DNA of 64,000 bases from Ciborinia camelliae. Taxonomy: Eukaryota; Ascomycota; Leotiomycetes; Helotiales; Sclerotiniaceae. The stretch covers positions 2,085,650 to 2,149,649 of the forward strand of contig JANPYM010000008.1 in the NCBI GenBank assembly GCA_025890175.1, read 5' to 3'. Below the pieces are notes generated by a model. That model had not been told where the DNA came from and searched no databases. It saw only the letters and a program-made list of their open reading frames with translations. Made by a program: the position numbers and the translations under genes. Below, piece by piece: positions 13,051 through 25,035 of this stretch; within the stretch, counting starts at the first letter, position 1, and each line of letters starts with the position of its first letter.

Positions 13051-13849
13051 TTATATTTAATAAATATTAAAATTTTAAATATTAAATATCAAAATCCAAT
13101 ATATTTTTAATATTAAAAACAAAATAGTTAATATTTTATTCCAAACAATTTTTATAAATTTAAATTATCAAAATATATTAAATATTCAAAAGTTCAATAA
13201 TATTAAATTTATAAATAAAACGTTAATATAAATATAAAAAAACGATAAAAAAAAATATAAAAAATTAATATAAATAATTTTTAAACTATTATAATATAAA
13301 AATTTAATTAAATTTATAATATTAAAAGTTAAAGTTAAATACAAATAAATAAAATAAATAAAGAATTTTTGATTATTTGAAAACTTTTTTCAAATATAAA
13401 TATAATTATATTCGAAAAATGTTTTTAATAATTTGATCAAAATCATTTTATTATACAAATTATTAAAATAATTTTCTGATATTTATTGTTTTTATAAATA
13501 CAAATAAGTTTTAAACAAATTTAACAAATTTTAATAAATAACTTTTGATTACAAATATTTTAAATACAAATTATTTAATAAAAATATTTTTTATTATATT
13601 TTCCAAAATATATAAAAACAATATATATCTAAAATAAAAATTATATTAATTTTATATAAAATCTATAATTTATTTAATTATTTTATCTTATAAATATTTA
13701 TATATAAACTTTATAATTTTTATTAACCTATTATAATTAAAAACATAATTAATTATTATTTGAAATATTTAAAATACACAAAATATAAATTTGTTATATA
13801 ATTATAAGCTTAATCAAAAATTATAATCAAAACACTAATAAATTATTTC

Positions 13850-14090
13850 GGAATAGATTTTATAAACTTTTTTTCCCAAACAATTATTAATAATAATATT
13901 TATAAATATATTTTTTTAATAATTAATTATTTTTTTTATTATATTTAAATATTTTTTTATATATTTGATATTAATTTAAAAGTTATTAAATATTTAATAT
14001 ATCTCTTTATATATTTTAAAGTATCTGTAGGATTTTATATTAATTTAAACTTATATTTCGAAAATGTAATCCGAAAATATATTAAAGGAT
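13850..14090 (+). pseudogene. Decayed integrase core domain
   Basis: One frame beginning near 13850 reads GIDFINFF, then a spacer, then YKYIFLIINYFFYYI, and later FKVSVGFYINLNLYFEN. This follows the DDE integrase layout: the first Asp in (G/M)DFI is kept, and the second Asp (the SDRG/TDxG motif) has become Asn. A TGG-to-TAA stop interrupts it at about 13946. It confirms plus-strand orientation and Gypsy gene order. Confidence 0.7.
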
Positions 14091-15144
14091 ATTATATATT
14101 ATAAATTATATTATTAATTATAATTAAAAAGACTATAAGAATAATTAAAAAAACTATATAAATCATTTAAAATATATTTAATAAATTATTAAAGAATTTT
14201 TGAAAAACTTGAAAACTTTTGATTATCAAAATTGTATTAAAAATAAATAAATAAAATATTATATATTTAGAATATTTATTTTATAAAATTTTTTTAGGAT
14301 TTTAATTAATTGAAAATTTGAAATAAGAATTTTTAAATTATTATAAAGAATTATTAATAATATTAATAATAATAAAAAAATATTTTAATATAAAAAATAT
14401 TTAAAAAACAAAAATTATTATTAAATTTATAACAAATAAATAATATATTTTGTAAAAAATTAATAAAACTTTAAATTTACAAAAAGATTTTAATAAAAAA
14501 TATTATAATTAAAAAGTTTATTAAAAAATCTTTATTTTTGAATAATTAATTATATTGTACGATTTTAAAACAATAAAACAAAAATTTAGATCTAATTAAT
14601 AAAAATTATTTGTAATTATTGATTTTAAAGAAAATTATTAATAATTATATATTTTATAATAAATTAATAAAATGTTAATTTTAAGAATATATTATAAAGA
14701 TTATTTAAAACTATTTTGATTTTAAAAAAAATATTTTATTATAAACAAAAAAAATAAGTTATTAATATTCTAAAATATTTATATAAAAAGTTATACAAAA
14801 AGATTATTACAAAAAATAAAAAAAGTATTAAAAATAAAAAACCTTTACAAAAGATTTAATATTGAAAAATGTAATATAATTTTTGAGAAAATAAATTTTT
14901 ATACTTTTAATATATAAGAATTATATTTTAAAATAAATTAATTATTAGAAAAACTAAAAAAAAAAAATTATAAATAATTATAATAAATATTTTTTAAATA
15001 TATTAATATTATAATATTATAATAATATAAATAACTATTTTAAAAATTGTAAGATTATATAATCTCAAAGTTCGCTTAATATTTTATTTGTAATTGTGGT
15101 GTTGGAAATGTAATTGCAAAATGCGATTTATATATACCCGAAAT

Positions 15145-15277
15145 AGTAATAGAAATAAATTTAATAGGTTATGTGAAAATTAAATTAACGTAATATTAAC
15201 TTAGAACCTTGCTTATAAACAGTCCCAGTTTAAATCTTCAATCCATATCCCTTTTCGATATAATTAAGCTATTTTCT
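15145..15277 (+). repeat. 3' LTR (133 bases)
   Basis: Direct repeat of 7446-7578 with the same length and no indels. Here the first (inner) half is the mutated one and the outer half keeps its C residues, mirroring the 5' LTR. It ends CT just before GTTGA. Confidence 0.85.
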
Positions 15278-15282
15278 GTTGA
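15278..15282. repeat. Target site duplication GTTGA, right copy
   Basis: Identical to 7441-7445. It marks the exact right border, after which base composition returns abruptly to normal. Confidence 0.75.
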
Positions 15283-15611
15283 TGGATAAGAGAAAAGGAG
15301 AGGAGGAGAGGACGGGAGGAGAGATGGAGAGATGGAAGGGCTCAAGTTGAGAGGTGAGGTGGGGTGGGATGGTAGGTAGAGGGTAGAGATGAGATGAGGG
15401 TGTATAGATGAGAGAGGGGTGAATGTGGAATGTGAATGTCGAATGTGAACATCGATAGGAACCTTGGGATGATATGGTTGTAGCGTCACTGTACTACCTT
15501 GGATGTAGAGGTTCGTGGTGAAGTGCTGAAGTATAGTAGTAAAGCAACGCAAACGAGAGGGGCCCCCTTTCCCCCCTTTCTCCCTTTCTCCCTTTCTCAT
15601 CATTTCATTTA
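15283..15611. other. Spacer between LTR element and next gene
   Basis: G/A-rich plus-strand tracts (GGAGAGG, GGTGGGATGG words) followed by a pyrimidine tract. This is the 3' flank of the minus-strand gene ending at 15612. Nothing else is visible. Confidence 0.6.
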
Positions 15612-18321
15612 TCAATACCCAAGAGTCCCAGCTCTCGGCACATCCTCAATGGCCCTCTCAGAATCTGAAGAATAATCCATGGGATAGAAGACTTCAATGA
15701 ATGCATCTGCGGCTATTCCAAGCATTAGCATTAAACTCTTCATTTCTTCGCTCTTCTGCCTTTCCCGCTCGCCTATTCCCTCCCCCCTGAAACCCACCCC
15801 CTAGCAAAAATAGTGAATGGAAAAAAGAGAAAGAGAAACATACCAGCTGCACGCACAAAATGCAACTCAAACTCGCCATGTTTCTGAACCTGTGCTCGTC
15901 GATGATATTGGTCGCAGAAAATATTCAGATGTAAGTCTTGAACCCAGACGCGGTGGCGCGTGTGTCGGACTAACCAGGTCTCGGAGGTGATTTGGAGGTC
16001 GGTTACTATTTGGGGAGGGAGGCTGTTAGTGTAGGAAAGGAAAAGGGGGGATTGGGGAAAGGAAAAGAGAAGAGAAGAGAAAGTACCAAAAGCCGTCCAA
16101 ACCGGACATCTCTTCAACTCCCCTTCCGCAACCGCGGCATGAAGTCTCAGCGTATGACTATGACGATCTCTATATATGTAAAGCGAGTGATGGAATTGAT
16201 CGTCTACTATTTGACTATTTCATTCATAAAGGTGTTAGTAATGATTCATATAATCTAATTGCGTATTATTTATATACGCTTGCTCGTTATTCACAATTCT
16301 CAATCAAGTTAGAGGGAACAAACCAACAGATGAATAGAAAATAAGATAATGGGATAGAAGGAAGGGAATAGTAAAAGACACACCCCTGAAAAAGCCTCTC
16401 TTCGCCTTCAATAATGTAATCATCCCGGGGGATAAGATTCGTGAGTTGGGAGTGCGCTTTGAGTGCTACGAATGAGCAGTGGAAGAGGACCATTTCTGTG
16501 ATATATATAGTTTTGTTAACTCCTCTCCTCTCCAATCCTTTCTTATCTCAGACTCGAATTGAGACCAGAATTCGAAAGACGAAGAACTATCCATGGATAT
16601 ACTAACGTTGCCATGTCCTTTGAGCACACCGAGGTCAGCTTATTCTCTTTTAATTCTCCTACTCTGATTCCCCATTTCCCCTTTACCTTTCCCACTTCTC
16701 CTTCTCCGTATCTCATCCCCAAATCCCCCAAAATAAGAAAATATAAAAGCTTACTTGAAAAAAAGTGCTACCCAAGGCTTCTCGTGTTCCCAAAAATCAC
16801 TCCACCTCTTAAAAATCAAGGCGCTACCCCGTCTCTTAACACACAACTGATGTAAGCCAAAGGAGGAATAATGAGGAGCATTATATTTATCCATCCAGCG
16901 ACAGAGGAAACGGGGGGGAATCGAGGGCAGTACCATCGAGATAGAGGGTTATGGAAAGTCGGTTTTTGTCAAAGGCTCTGTGGGGGAGGATTAGTGGTGT
17001 AAGGATAGGGGGAGGATAGAGGAGGGGGAGAGGGAAAGAAGGGAGAGAAATGAAGATGGATAAACCGTACAATTTAAACAAAACTTTTGAATTTGGAGGC
17101 ATACCCAACCTGACATCATTCATTGACGGACCGAAACATTTCGAGCTATACAGTACCAAAATTTCGTCAGTCATCACGATCCTTGCGATCCTTCCTCTCG
17201 GTATGTATACTGGATATCACATCCATCTTCCCACAAGGCTGAATCTACCCCGCCAAGTAAGGTTACTCTGCCTAGAAACCCAACCATCCACATTAAGGAA
17301 AATGACATACTCTCGTCTATGTTTCAAGCAAGTTTGAGAAAGGGGTTGAGCATGATCATCAAAGATCTTTTCCGCCCAATGACGTCTCTATACCAAATCT
17401 CAACATCAGTTTTTCCCTGCACAAGGCTCCCCTCTCCTCTTAATCGCTGAAGCAAGATCTTGGGCGAGTTGCTTACTTACCTCGATATCGGTGATATTTT
17501 GTTGCAGGCGGGCGAGATGTGGGTGGATTGGCATTGGGGGTGCTAGAATGGCAGGTGTGAAGATTAATTGATCCATACTTTCGAGGATATTTCGAGAGAT
17601 GGGATGTTATAAGAGAACGGGTGAAAGGGAGAAGAAAAAGGACAACAGAATAATAGGATAAACCTACGCGGAATCCCTCTCAAAGTCCTCAGCCTTAGTA
17701 TTCTCGTGCGCAAAGATTCCAGCGTCGTGGGATCGTAAGTAGGGCTTCTATTTTGCTGACCGCCGTTACCCCTCTATCCAATTAAATCCCATCTCATCCC
17801 ATCCAATTTCAATTCATCCATCCATCCATCAAGCTTACATAAAGTACAGTACCACCACTCCGTAAGAAAATAAAGTCTCACTTGACTCACCTCTTAAGAA
17901 ACCTAACCAACTGAACCAAAAATTCCACATACATAACAAACCTGCACTCCAGGCTCAATCCCCCCTGTTCATTCAAGCGTTCATGCATCAGGGACCACTT
18001 CACCGTAGCGGAAAAGTCATCACACTTCAAATACTCCAACATATCTCTTAATGTTTTTTGAAGACATGGTAGGAGGAGGGCGAGGTAATAGATGAGGAAT
18101 GGAACGCGGACTTGGTAGATGAGGAAGAGATCATGCAAATCGCGGAGGAGACGAGATATTTCTTCGACGTGACGAAGAACCGTCGTGATGATTTCGTAGT
18201 CGGAGGTGGGGAGGGAGAGCAGAGAGGAAGAGGGGTCGAAAATGCTTCGGATTCGAAGGAGTTCTGTGGCAACGGAATCGGCGCGTATGGCTTCGTACCA
18301 ACAACCCTGTAGTTCTTCCAT
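15612..18321 (-). CDS. Hypothetical protein, 12 exons, no recognised domain
   Basis: Reading the minus strand I can join 18321-17891, 17747-17668, 17542-17481, 17387-17221, 17145-17066, 16975-16912, 16832-16755, 16617-16607, 16495-16384, 16214-16087, 16005-15844 and 15772-15612 with every phase matching, giving 511 residues. Introns use GT..AG ends, many with CTAAC/CTGAC-like branch points. Exon 8 is only 11 bases. Exons 6-8 are the least certain; exon 6 ends in a run of seven C. Exon 1 (residues 1-143) is helical and leucine-rich. The rest mixes aromatic and charged segments (for example KRWSDFWEHEKPWVALFFK, residues about 313-331) and looks globular. There is no signal peptide, membrane segment or catalytic motif I recognise. 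The coherent joined frame argues for a real gene, but function is unknown. Confidence 0.72.
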
Positions 18322-19168
18322 ACTGTTTCGAGTTGGAGAGTCGACATTAAGTGATGATGGAATGTGATGGCCGTTTATAAGGAGAGGAAAGGGAAGAGAA
18401 AAAGAAAAGGGAGAATAGCAAGAGAGATTTCTCAGTCATTGATTGATTTCGTAAAATTACATTATCTCAAGGACCAAGGACACATTGTATGAAGAGGCTT
18501 ATTGAATCGTGACTCAAACTTGAAGTCAAATTGATATATCTTTCAATTGTGAAGCAAACATGAAGGGCAAGCGGAGTATTTGGTTATTCACACACACATC
18601 AAAACATATTACGGATGATCCATTTTAAAAAAGCAGCTAACCCCAAGCACCCACCCATTCACCCACACTCCTCCCATCCATCCACTCACCCATCATCCAT
18701 CCATCAAAATATTCCGACAACTACTCAAAAAAACCTGGGGCTCTGGGGACGATTATAAAAATTGGTAGTAAGATCGTAAGAAAACCTTACAATTAATACT
18801 ACGACTGACGTGTCAAGGACCATTGGAATATTACATCAACATCATTCCCCTCCATCCAATCCATATAAACCCGATAGATTGCATTCATACCCCCTTCATT
18901 AACCACCCCCTTCCCCCCTTCATTTCTCCATTCACATCGATCCTACGTGAGATGGCCTCAGGGAGGTTACCAAGAAACCCTTCTTTCTCTCCTGCATGAT
19001 CAATTCCAACCCGTAAATACACCAATCCATACTCCCAAATGACAATATTACCATACGCACACATACCACCAATCGATGTAGCATAAGATATGATTACATC
19101 CGAAGCAAACGTGCATGGACTCGAGGTAGAGGACGAACCAAATGCCGTGGACTTGTAAGCGATTTGGC

Positions 19169-19223
19169 TACATACATACATACATACATACCCGACATAC
19201 CATACCATACCATACCATACCAT
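19169..19223. repeat. CATA and CATAC microsatellites, adjacent
   Basis: Five copies of CATA are followed after a few bases by five copies of CATAC. Confidence 0.9.
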
Positions 19224-20514
19224 TCCGCAACGTTTCCCACATCCCACATTTCCGACGGTTATTTTGGCACCCGCCCACGAGATGGCGAAGGGATCCCGGA
19301 TGATCGTTGGTAATGCCACTTGTGATGCCACGATAGAAGCACGGAATGAAAAATGGCGCAGAGCGGCAGAAGAAGAAGAATAACGATGAGCGAATGGTGC
19401 AAGGCTGTGGCCACGGATGATGGCATGGAATTGTTTGGATGGGTTGATGGGTTGGTGGATTGATGATTTGATGATTTGATGAAAGGTGTGGATATTATAT
19501 GTTGGGTATGGTACAGTATTGTATCTACCTAGATACAGTAATATGCGATGCTACCTCATGTATCCGTTATGGCAAGGTCATAATCGCTGACGGTTTTTTA
19601 TTATTTTTCTATCCATCCATCCATTCATTCATTCATTCATCAATTCCATATCATAAAATTCTAAAAAATCACTTGATATAATTCCCATTCGATCGCAAAT
19701 CATTAAAGAGTAATTTGAATATGTATTGACCTTTTGGAATTTACGAGTCCATCCAGATATAAACAACTAGGTACCTGCCTATAGGTAGTATGGAGAAAGT
19801 ACCAATATTTTCAGGTACTCGATACAATTCCGCATTCCGTCTCAATCATGCAGTGTTTCCGTCCAGCATTCATCCAACCAACAACCCATCGGGAAGAAAT
19901 CTATCACATCTCCTTAAACTCTCCCTATCCAATAAACCAACCACTGAATAAAACAAGAATTCTTAACACCATACGAATGCCACCTACTATAGTAGCAATC
20001 ATTTCATTGAACGACAGATATATTATACACCTGGCTCATCACCCCCCAATTACCAATTGTCAATCACCAATAACAAATGAAAATCGTCCAACAAACAATA
20101 ACAATAAGCCTCTCGTAGAAAATTACACGCAGGTAGGTATAATCCAAATTTCGTTACCTTATCCCTTCAGAAGAACTACCTGGGTATCTGCTGTACCTCG
20201 GATAAGACATCCATTTGGAATTCCCTCCATCCATCTATCCAACAACAAATGCAAAATACAAGCTATAAAAACCAAAACCAAAACAAAAAAGAAATGAAAA
20301 CCCCTAGGACATATAAATACAGATCGATGCCACTTAGCAGCAAATCGTCATCTTCGTCTTTACTCCAGTCCGGCCCATCCAATCTCCAAGCCTCCATCTC
20401 CCCTCTCCCTCCCCTCTCTCTCTCCGACGTCCAAAAATTAAATAGCTAGGTAAAACTCAATTGACAGTGGCAGATACAGTAGATGCAATTCCAAAATCCG
20501 GGTATATAAAGGAA

Positions 20515-20554
20515 CTACCTCGAACCTCGAACCTCGAACCTCGCACCTCGCACC
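20515..20554. repeat. ACCTCGA heptanucleotide repeat
   Basis: Three copies of ACCTCGA followed by two to three ACCTCGC variants. Confidence 0.85.
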
Positions 20555-20952
20555 TAAAAGAATCTCATATAAACCCAATCCTCTCATCTTCTCTCCTACA
20601 CCTACAGTCTTTCCATCCTCCCTCCCTCGCCCCCCAAAAAGACACAACACACACATCACCACCAAGAAAAGAAATAAATCTCAATCTCAATCGCCAACCC
20701 GCCAACCGACCCCTTAACCAAAACCACCACATAACACAACACCACACCAAAACATTATCACAATACCTGTGCTGAGTAGTATACAACTACCCCCCAAACC
20801 TTTCCTCTCCGTTCACCCCTACCGGCTATTCCCAAAACTTCCAATCCAACTTCCAACTTCCAACTTGCAAATAATACTAGTACTAGTACTACCGTGCCGG
20901 GTACCAACAGCCCCATTATGCCTCAACCATCAACCATCACGCTAGAGACCCC

Positions 20953-20990
20953 TTCCCGCTTCCCGCTTCCCGCTTCCCGCTCCCGTTCCT
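20953..20990. repeat. CCCGCTT repeat
   Basis: Four to five copies of a seven-base unit (CCCGCTT). Confidence 0.85.
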
Positions 20991-21156
20991 TAGTACATAC
21001 CCTACTACCCATCAAATACCAACCAGTACCAGAACATCCACCAACCAGTCAACAGGTTTAAACAAGATACCAACCTAACCACCTAACCTAACCACCAAAC
21101 CTAACCGATTACCGTCCGGACCGTACCTCGGTTCCCGCCACTCTTCCCTCCTCCAC

Positions 21157-21200
21157 CTTTCCCCTCCACCTTTCCCCTCCACCTTTCCCCTCCAACTAGA
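21157..21200. repeat. CCACCTTTCCCCT tandem repeat
   Basis: Three copies of a 13-base pyrimidine-rich unit. Confidence 0.85.
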
Positions 21201-21567
21201 ACTTTCCAACTTCCGCTCCGTCCCCGTCCGTCTGCTCCATCACTACTTACCTACCTAGTATCTAGAACCTTTCCCAAACATCCCCCATCATCCCATCCAT
21301 CCCCATCCATCCCCTCCCTCATCCCATCCATCTAATTTTCGCAACATATGTATCCATCCCATCCGTGTATATAAGAAATAATAAATTTCCAACCTTGGAA
21401 TTTCACCAACATTTTTTTCTTCCTCCCCCAAAAAGCCAAAAAAACCACCAAACAGAAAATGCAAACCAGGGTGAAAAAAAAAGCATTTCTTTTTTTAATA
21501 CGCGTCATTCCAATTCCATTCCATTCCATCCCATTCCATTCGATTCGATTCCATGAAATTGACGGCA

Positions 21568-21603
21568 GCCCTGCCCTGCCCTGCCCTGCCCTGCCCTGCC
21601 CTA
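21568..21603. repeat. CCCTG pentanucleotide repeat
   Basis: Six copies of CCCTG, ending at CCCTAG. It is preceded by an ATTCC/ATTCG array from about 21508. Confidence 0.9.
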
Positions 21604-21715
21604 GGGAGATAAGGTATGTTAAGCTGAGGCATCCATTTACAACAAGGCAAGACAAGGTAAGGCGAGGCAAGGCGAGGCCAGGCAAACAAACTTGTACCTA
21701 CTCAGCTTATCTACC

Positions 21716-21812
21716 TACCTAACCACCTAACCACCCTACCAACAGCCTGCCTGTCTGTAACCACCTAACCACCTAATCATCTACCCACCTAACCACCTAA
21801 CCACCTAACCAC
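21716..21812. repeat. ACCACCTA repeat cluster
   Basis: Irregular array of (A)ACCACCT and CCTAACC words; a related cluster sits at 21062-21110. Confidence 0.8.
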
Positions 21813-21929
21813 GCCCCCAAAAAAGCAAAAAAAGAAGGCAAGAAAAAAAACCCCAAAAAAAGAACGTAACGTCTCACTCACTAAGAGATCCTTCGATTCG
21901 AGTCTCGTCTCGTCTCGTCTCAAGCCTCC

Positions 21930-22030
21930 ATGGTTAGGTTAGGTTAGGTTAGCTTAGCTTAGGTTAAGTTAAGTTAGGTGAGGTTTAGGGTGCGTTAAGT
22001 TTGGTTTAGGATGCGTTAAGTTAAGTTAGC
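21930..22030. repeat. GGTTA/AGTTA irregular pentanucleotide repeats
   Basis: Short runs of TTAGG and TTAAG words. They resemble telomere-like TTAGG only superficially, since ascomycete telomeres are normally TTAGGG. Confidence 0.7.
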
Positions 22031-22811
22031 TAATACCTCGTACCTACCCTCTCGTTACTATACACCTCGAGGCTCGAGGCTCGAGGCTAGACTCAACCTT
22101 AGTTAGATAGATTTACTTCCCATGCATGAATGAATGAATGAATGAATGATGATGTTAATTAAAGACCAAATATTTAAATTCATACCATACCATACCATAC
22201 AATATCACACACATCCATCACACATTCATCAACATCAACATCAACATTCATCATAGCAACGCTCAAGAGAACATTCATTCAAAAAAAAAAATTCCATAGC
22301 ACGACATTAATGAGAGCTAGAATACAATCGATGTCATTGTTACACGCATTGGGTTTTGAAAGTACCATTCGGATCTTGCCGTGAAGATCTGTCAAGTAAA
22401 TCATAAAGGAGGAAGAAGCCTGAGGAGAAAAGCGTGATGCGACGTCACAATCATCTCTCTTTTCTTGACCTAGACCGACCTAGACCCGACCCGACCAGAC
22501 CAGACCAGACCAGACCATCAAAATCATCGATAGCAAAAAAAATGATACCGCAAGGTCATCATCCCTCAAGAGCAGATACGAAAAGGAAAGGCAACAAGTG
22601 CGCAAGTTGATCATCCCATGTCCCCTGTGCAAACATAACACCCCAGCCCAAATGAAAAGTAGAAACGAGAACCTGGAAACCCCGGAGAACCTCCCAACTT
22701 GTGTGTTTAAATCATCTTGATAGTCATCGTCTAGAGATAGGTACTATGTAACTACAAAGACGATCGATGGCAAGATGAAGTGATTGAAGTTTGAGTGGTT
22801 GTCAAAATCTC

Positions 22812-23296
22812 TTAAGAAGACTCTTCCTCCTCGGCATCGGCCTGCAACATGAATGTGTTAGTGAATGTCAAGTTTTGGGAGCATCGAAAGCTCGGTGAAA
22901 CTTACGTTGTAGTTGGCCTTCTCTTCTTCGTAACGCTTCTTGTCCTTGGCGGCTAATTCCTCATATGGACCTCTTTGCTTCTCGTTCAAAGCCTTCCAGC
23001 GCTCACCGAGAACCTTTCCGACTTGACCTATAATTTTGATCATGTTAGGAATGCAATGACGAATGTGATTGGGGTTTAACTCGTACCGAAAGAGATTCCG
23101 GGATTCTCCTCACGAACATTGTCACGTTGCTCATTGGCGAAGAACATGTAGGCAGAAAGTCCACGCTTTGGTGCATTAGGATCTATTGAGTAGGTAAGTT
23201 CTCGGAAGGGGTAAGGTATTAGGAAGGTAGCATACCCTTCTTCTTCTTCTCAGCTCTGGCCTTGGTAGCGCGCTTGGGTGCCTTTTCCTTTGGCAT
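22812..23296 (-). CDS. NHP6: Non-histone chromosomal protein 6 (HMG-box)
   Basis: Four exons on the minus strand: 23296-23236, 23182-23087, 23027-22906 and 22841-22812, giving 102 residues, the normal size for fungal Nhp6. A lysine-rich N-terminus ([20 protein letters not shown]) precedes a single HMG box of about 70 residues ([20 protein letters not shown] through the [12 protein letters not shown] helix), then a short acidic tail. Nhp6 bends DNA without sequence specificity and assists FACT and transcription complexes in the nucleus. The second intron is only 59 bases. The upstream 800 bases on the plus-coordinate side (23300-24100) look like leader or promoter. Confidence 0.96.
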
Positions 23297-24535
23297 GTTG
23301 AATTATGTGATATGGGTCTAATTAAGAAGAATTAAAGTCAGTACTGTTGTTTGGAATGTTTATGCGACCGTAATAAATTTGCGACGATGACAATGAAACG
23401 TGGTTGTGGTTGAGGTTGAGGAAAGTCGAATACCAGAGCATGGTATTTTGGTGGTGATGGCGCGCGTATGAAGATGTCTTGTATTTTGTATTTTGTATGG
23501 AGTTGTGAATAAATGGTGATGTGAATCCAGTCGCAAAGGTCATAACTTCCTCACGACGTGGATTTCGAAAGTGATCAAAGTTGGAAATGGAAGGGATAAC
23601 TTACTTGTAAAAGGATTTAAAGAGTTAGGGAAGTGGTAAGGTAAGGTGGTTGATCTATAACGCGATGAATTTGAATCAGTTAAATGTTCTTGGTATCTGA
23701 GGGGGAAGGTCAGAGGTAGAGTGATATCGCGACCAAAAAGATGACGCGCCGATGAAGTTGGAAAAGAGAAGCAATTGTAAGAAGGGATTGGAGAAAGAAA
23801 TGAAGTACAAATAGATGCAATACTTAATGAAACATGAAGATTTTGATATAGATAAAAGCGCGTTTTCAAGAGTAATAAGATATTCTTGATCAATATAAAA
23901 GTAATTGATATGAAGATACCGTAGGAGAGGATTGGGGTGAATTGCTTACCAGAGAAGTTGTTGTATGTGTGAGTGTGAGAGTGTATGTGTATGAGTGTAT
24001 GTGATTTTTTGCGTGTACAGAATTCGCAGGTAGAGATTTGGTGAGGAAAAGAAGTAGGAGAGGAAATTTGGGTGGGTGATTTCAATTTTGCGGGCATTTC
24101 AAACTGTAGGGGAAAACAAGGCGAGAGCCATGAGCTTACGGTAATTCGCTTGAGGAATTATTGTGATTGGTTCAGCTTCCCCTCCCTTCCTTTTACATGC
24201 ATTCCTGGTATTTTTCCCATTTCCCTTTTCCCTTTTCCCTTTTCCCATCCAAGTTAATAATCATAATCATGAGGGGAGGGAAGGGGGAGTGACCGGTATG
24301 GAGTGAAGAAGGGAGGGAAGAGGTGATGGGGGAGAAGGAATCATAGGTCATAGGTAAGAGGTAATAGATAATAATAATCTATATGTGTATATATATATAT
24401 ATCTCTCTCTAGGTAAGTTAACAAGACAATAATACATAGGTAGGTAGAATTACATAGGTAGCTGGAGGTCAACTATAAATACAATACGGCTCGTACTCTA
24501 CTCTACTTTACTCTACTCTACTCTACGTGGACCTA

Positions 24536-24690
24536 GGTTATATAATAAGTGAAGGCAAAGAGGAAGAGGCAAAAAGCAAGAGAGCAAAGAGGCAAAGAGC
24601 AAGAGAGCAAGAGAGCAAAGAAGCAAAGAAGCAAAGAGCAAGAGAGCAAAGAAGCAAAAAGCAAAAAAGCAAAGAAGCCAAAAAAGGATA
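24536..24690. repeat. AAGAGCA/AAGAGGC purine-rich repeat
   Basis: Roughly 150 bases of irregular seven- to nine-base units built from GCAAAGA and GCAAGAGA. In the minus strand this reads as Leu/Phe/Cys-rich pseudo-proteins, which are artefacts. Confidence 0.85.
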
Positions 24691-24826
24691 AACAAATATA
24701 AGAACAAAGAACAAATAGAATGAATGAATGGTTTCTCCTCAACCAAATCAAAACAAACCAGACCAAACCATCTCTCCTGCAGTAAAGGGAAACTCAATTT
24801 AAAATCATCATACTAATACAGATATT

Positions 24827-24857
24827 GATACTGCTACTGCTACTGCTACTGCTACTG
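24827..24857. repeat. CTACTG hexanucleotide repeat
   Basis: About four to five copies of CTACTG. Confidence 0.85.
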
Positions 24858-24944
24858 AAGATTGATGCTATGTTTCCTACTATCTGTACATTACATTCTG
24901 GTCACGATATCTACACTACAATATCTTCTTTTTTATTTGTTATT

Positions 24945-25035
24945 TGTATACCTACCTATAGAGAAGCATGATTACAATAATATGACTGTTTGTATACCTA
25001 CCTATAGAGAAGCATGATTACAGTATGACTGTTTC
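24945..25035. repeat. 46-base tandem duplication
   Basis: 24945-24990 is repeated at 24991-25035 with one small deletion (ACAATAATATGAC versus ACAGTATGAC). The near identity suggests a recent local duplication. Confidence 0.9.

Larger units (their letters stand above)
7446..15277 (+). mobile_element. RIP-degraded Ty3/Gypsy-type LTR retrotransposon, full length
   Basis: A 7832-base element with 133-base direct LTRs and a GTTGA target duplication. The interior is extremely AT-rich and carries stops in every frame, as expected from RIP in ascomycetes. Conceptual plus-strand reading still shows a reverse-transcriptase YIDD-like motif at 12344-12355, an RNase H region at about 12720-13050 and an integrase core at about 13850-14090. 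RT-RNaseH-integrase order is diagnostic of Ty3/Gypsy (Metaviridae) rather than Copia. Gag should lie before about 9.9 kb but I cannot recognise it. No tRNA primer site or polypurine tract survives clearly. The element is dead. Confidence 0.9.
18322..22811. other. Gene-free, low-complexity region
   Basis: About 4.5 kb with no supportable protein. It is made of pyrimidine- or purine-rich microsatellites and short direct repeats separated by AT-rich spacer. The longest frames (for example 18885-19331 minus, 19848-20297 plus) lack an ATG or are repeat translations. The last part before 22812 is the 3' flank of the NHP6 gene. Confidence 0.6.

Noticed and set aside
7446..15277. Possible mitochondrial DNA insertion because of extreme AT content
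   Set aside because: Flanking 133-base LTRs, a target duplication and RT/RNase H/integrase traces identify an LTR element; no mitochondrial gene is visible.
18885..19331. 148-codon minus frame
   Set aside because: It begins at GTG, contains CATA/CATAC microsatellite translation, and I found no ATG or splice donor that makes a coherent gene.
21930..22030. Interstitial telomere sequence
   Set aside because: Only a few irregular TTAGG/TTAAG words; ascomycete telomeres are normally TTAGGG and no array is present.
24513..24797. Leu/Phe/Cys-rich membrane-like proteins on the minus strand
   Set aside because: They are translations of the AAGAGCA purine repeat.
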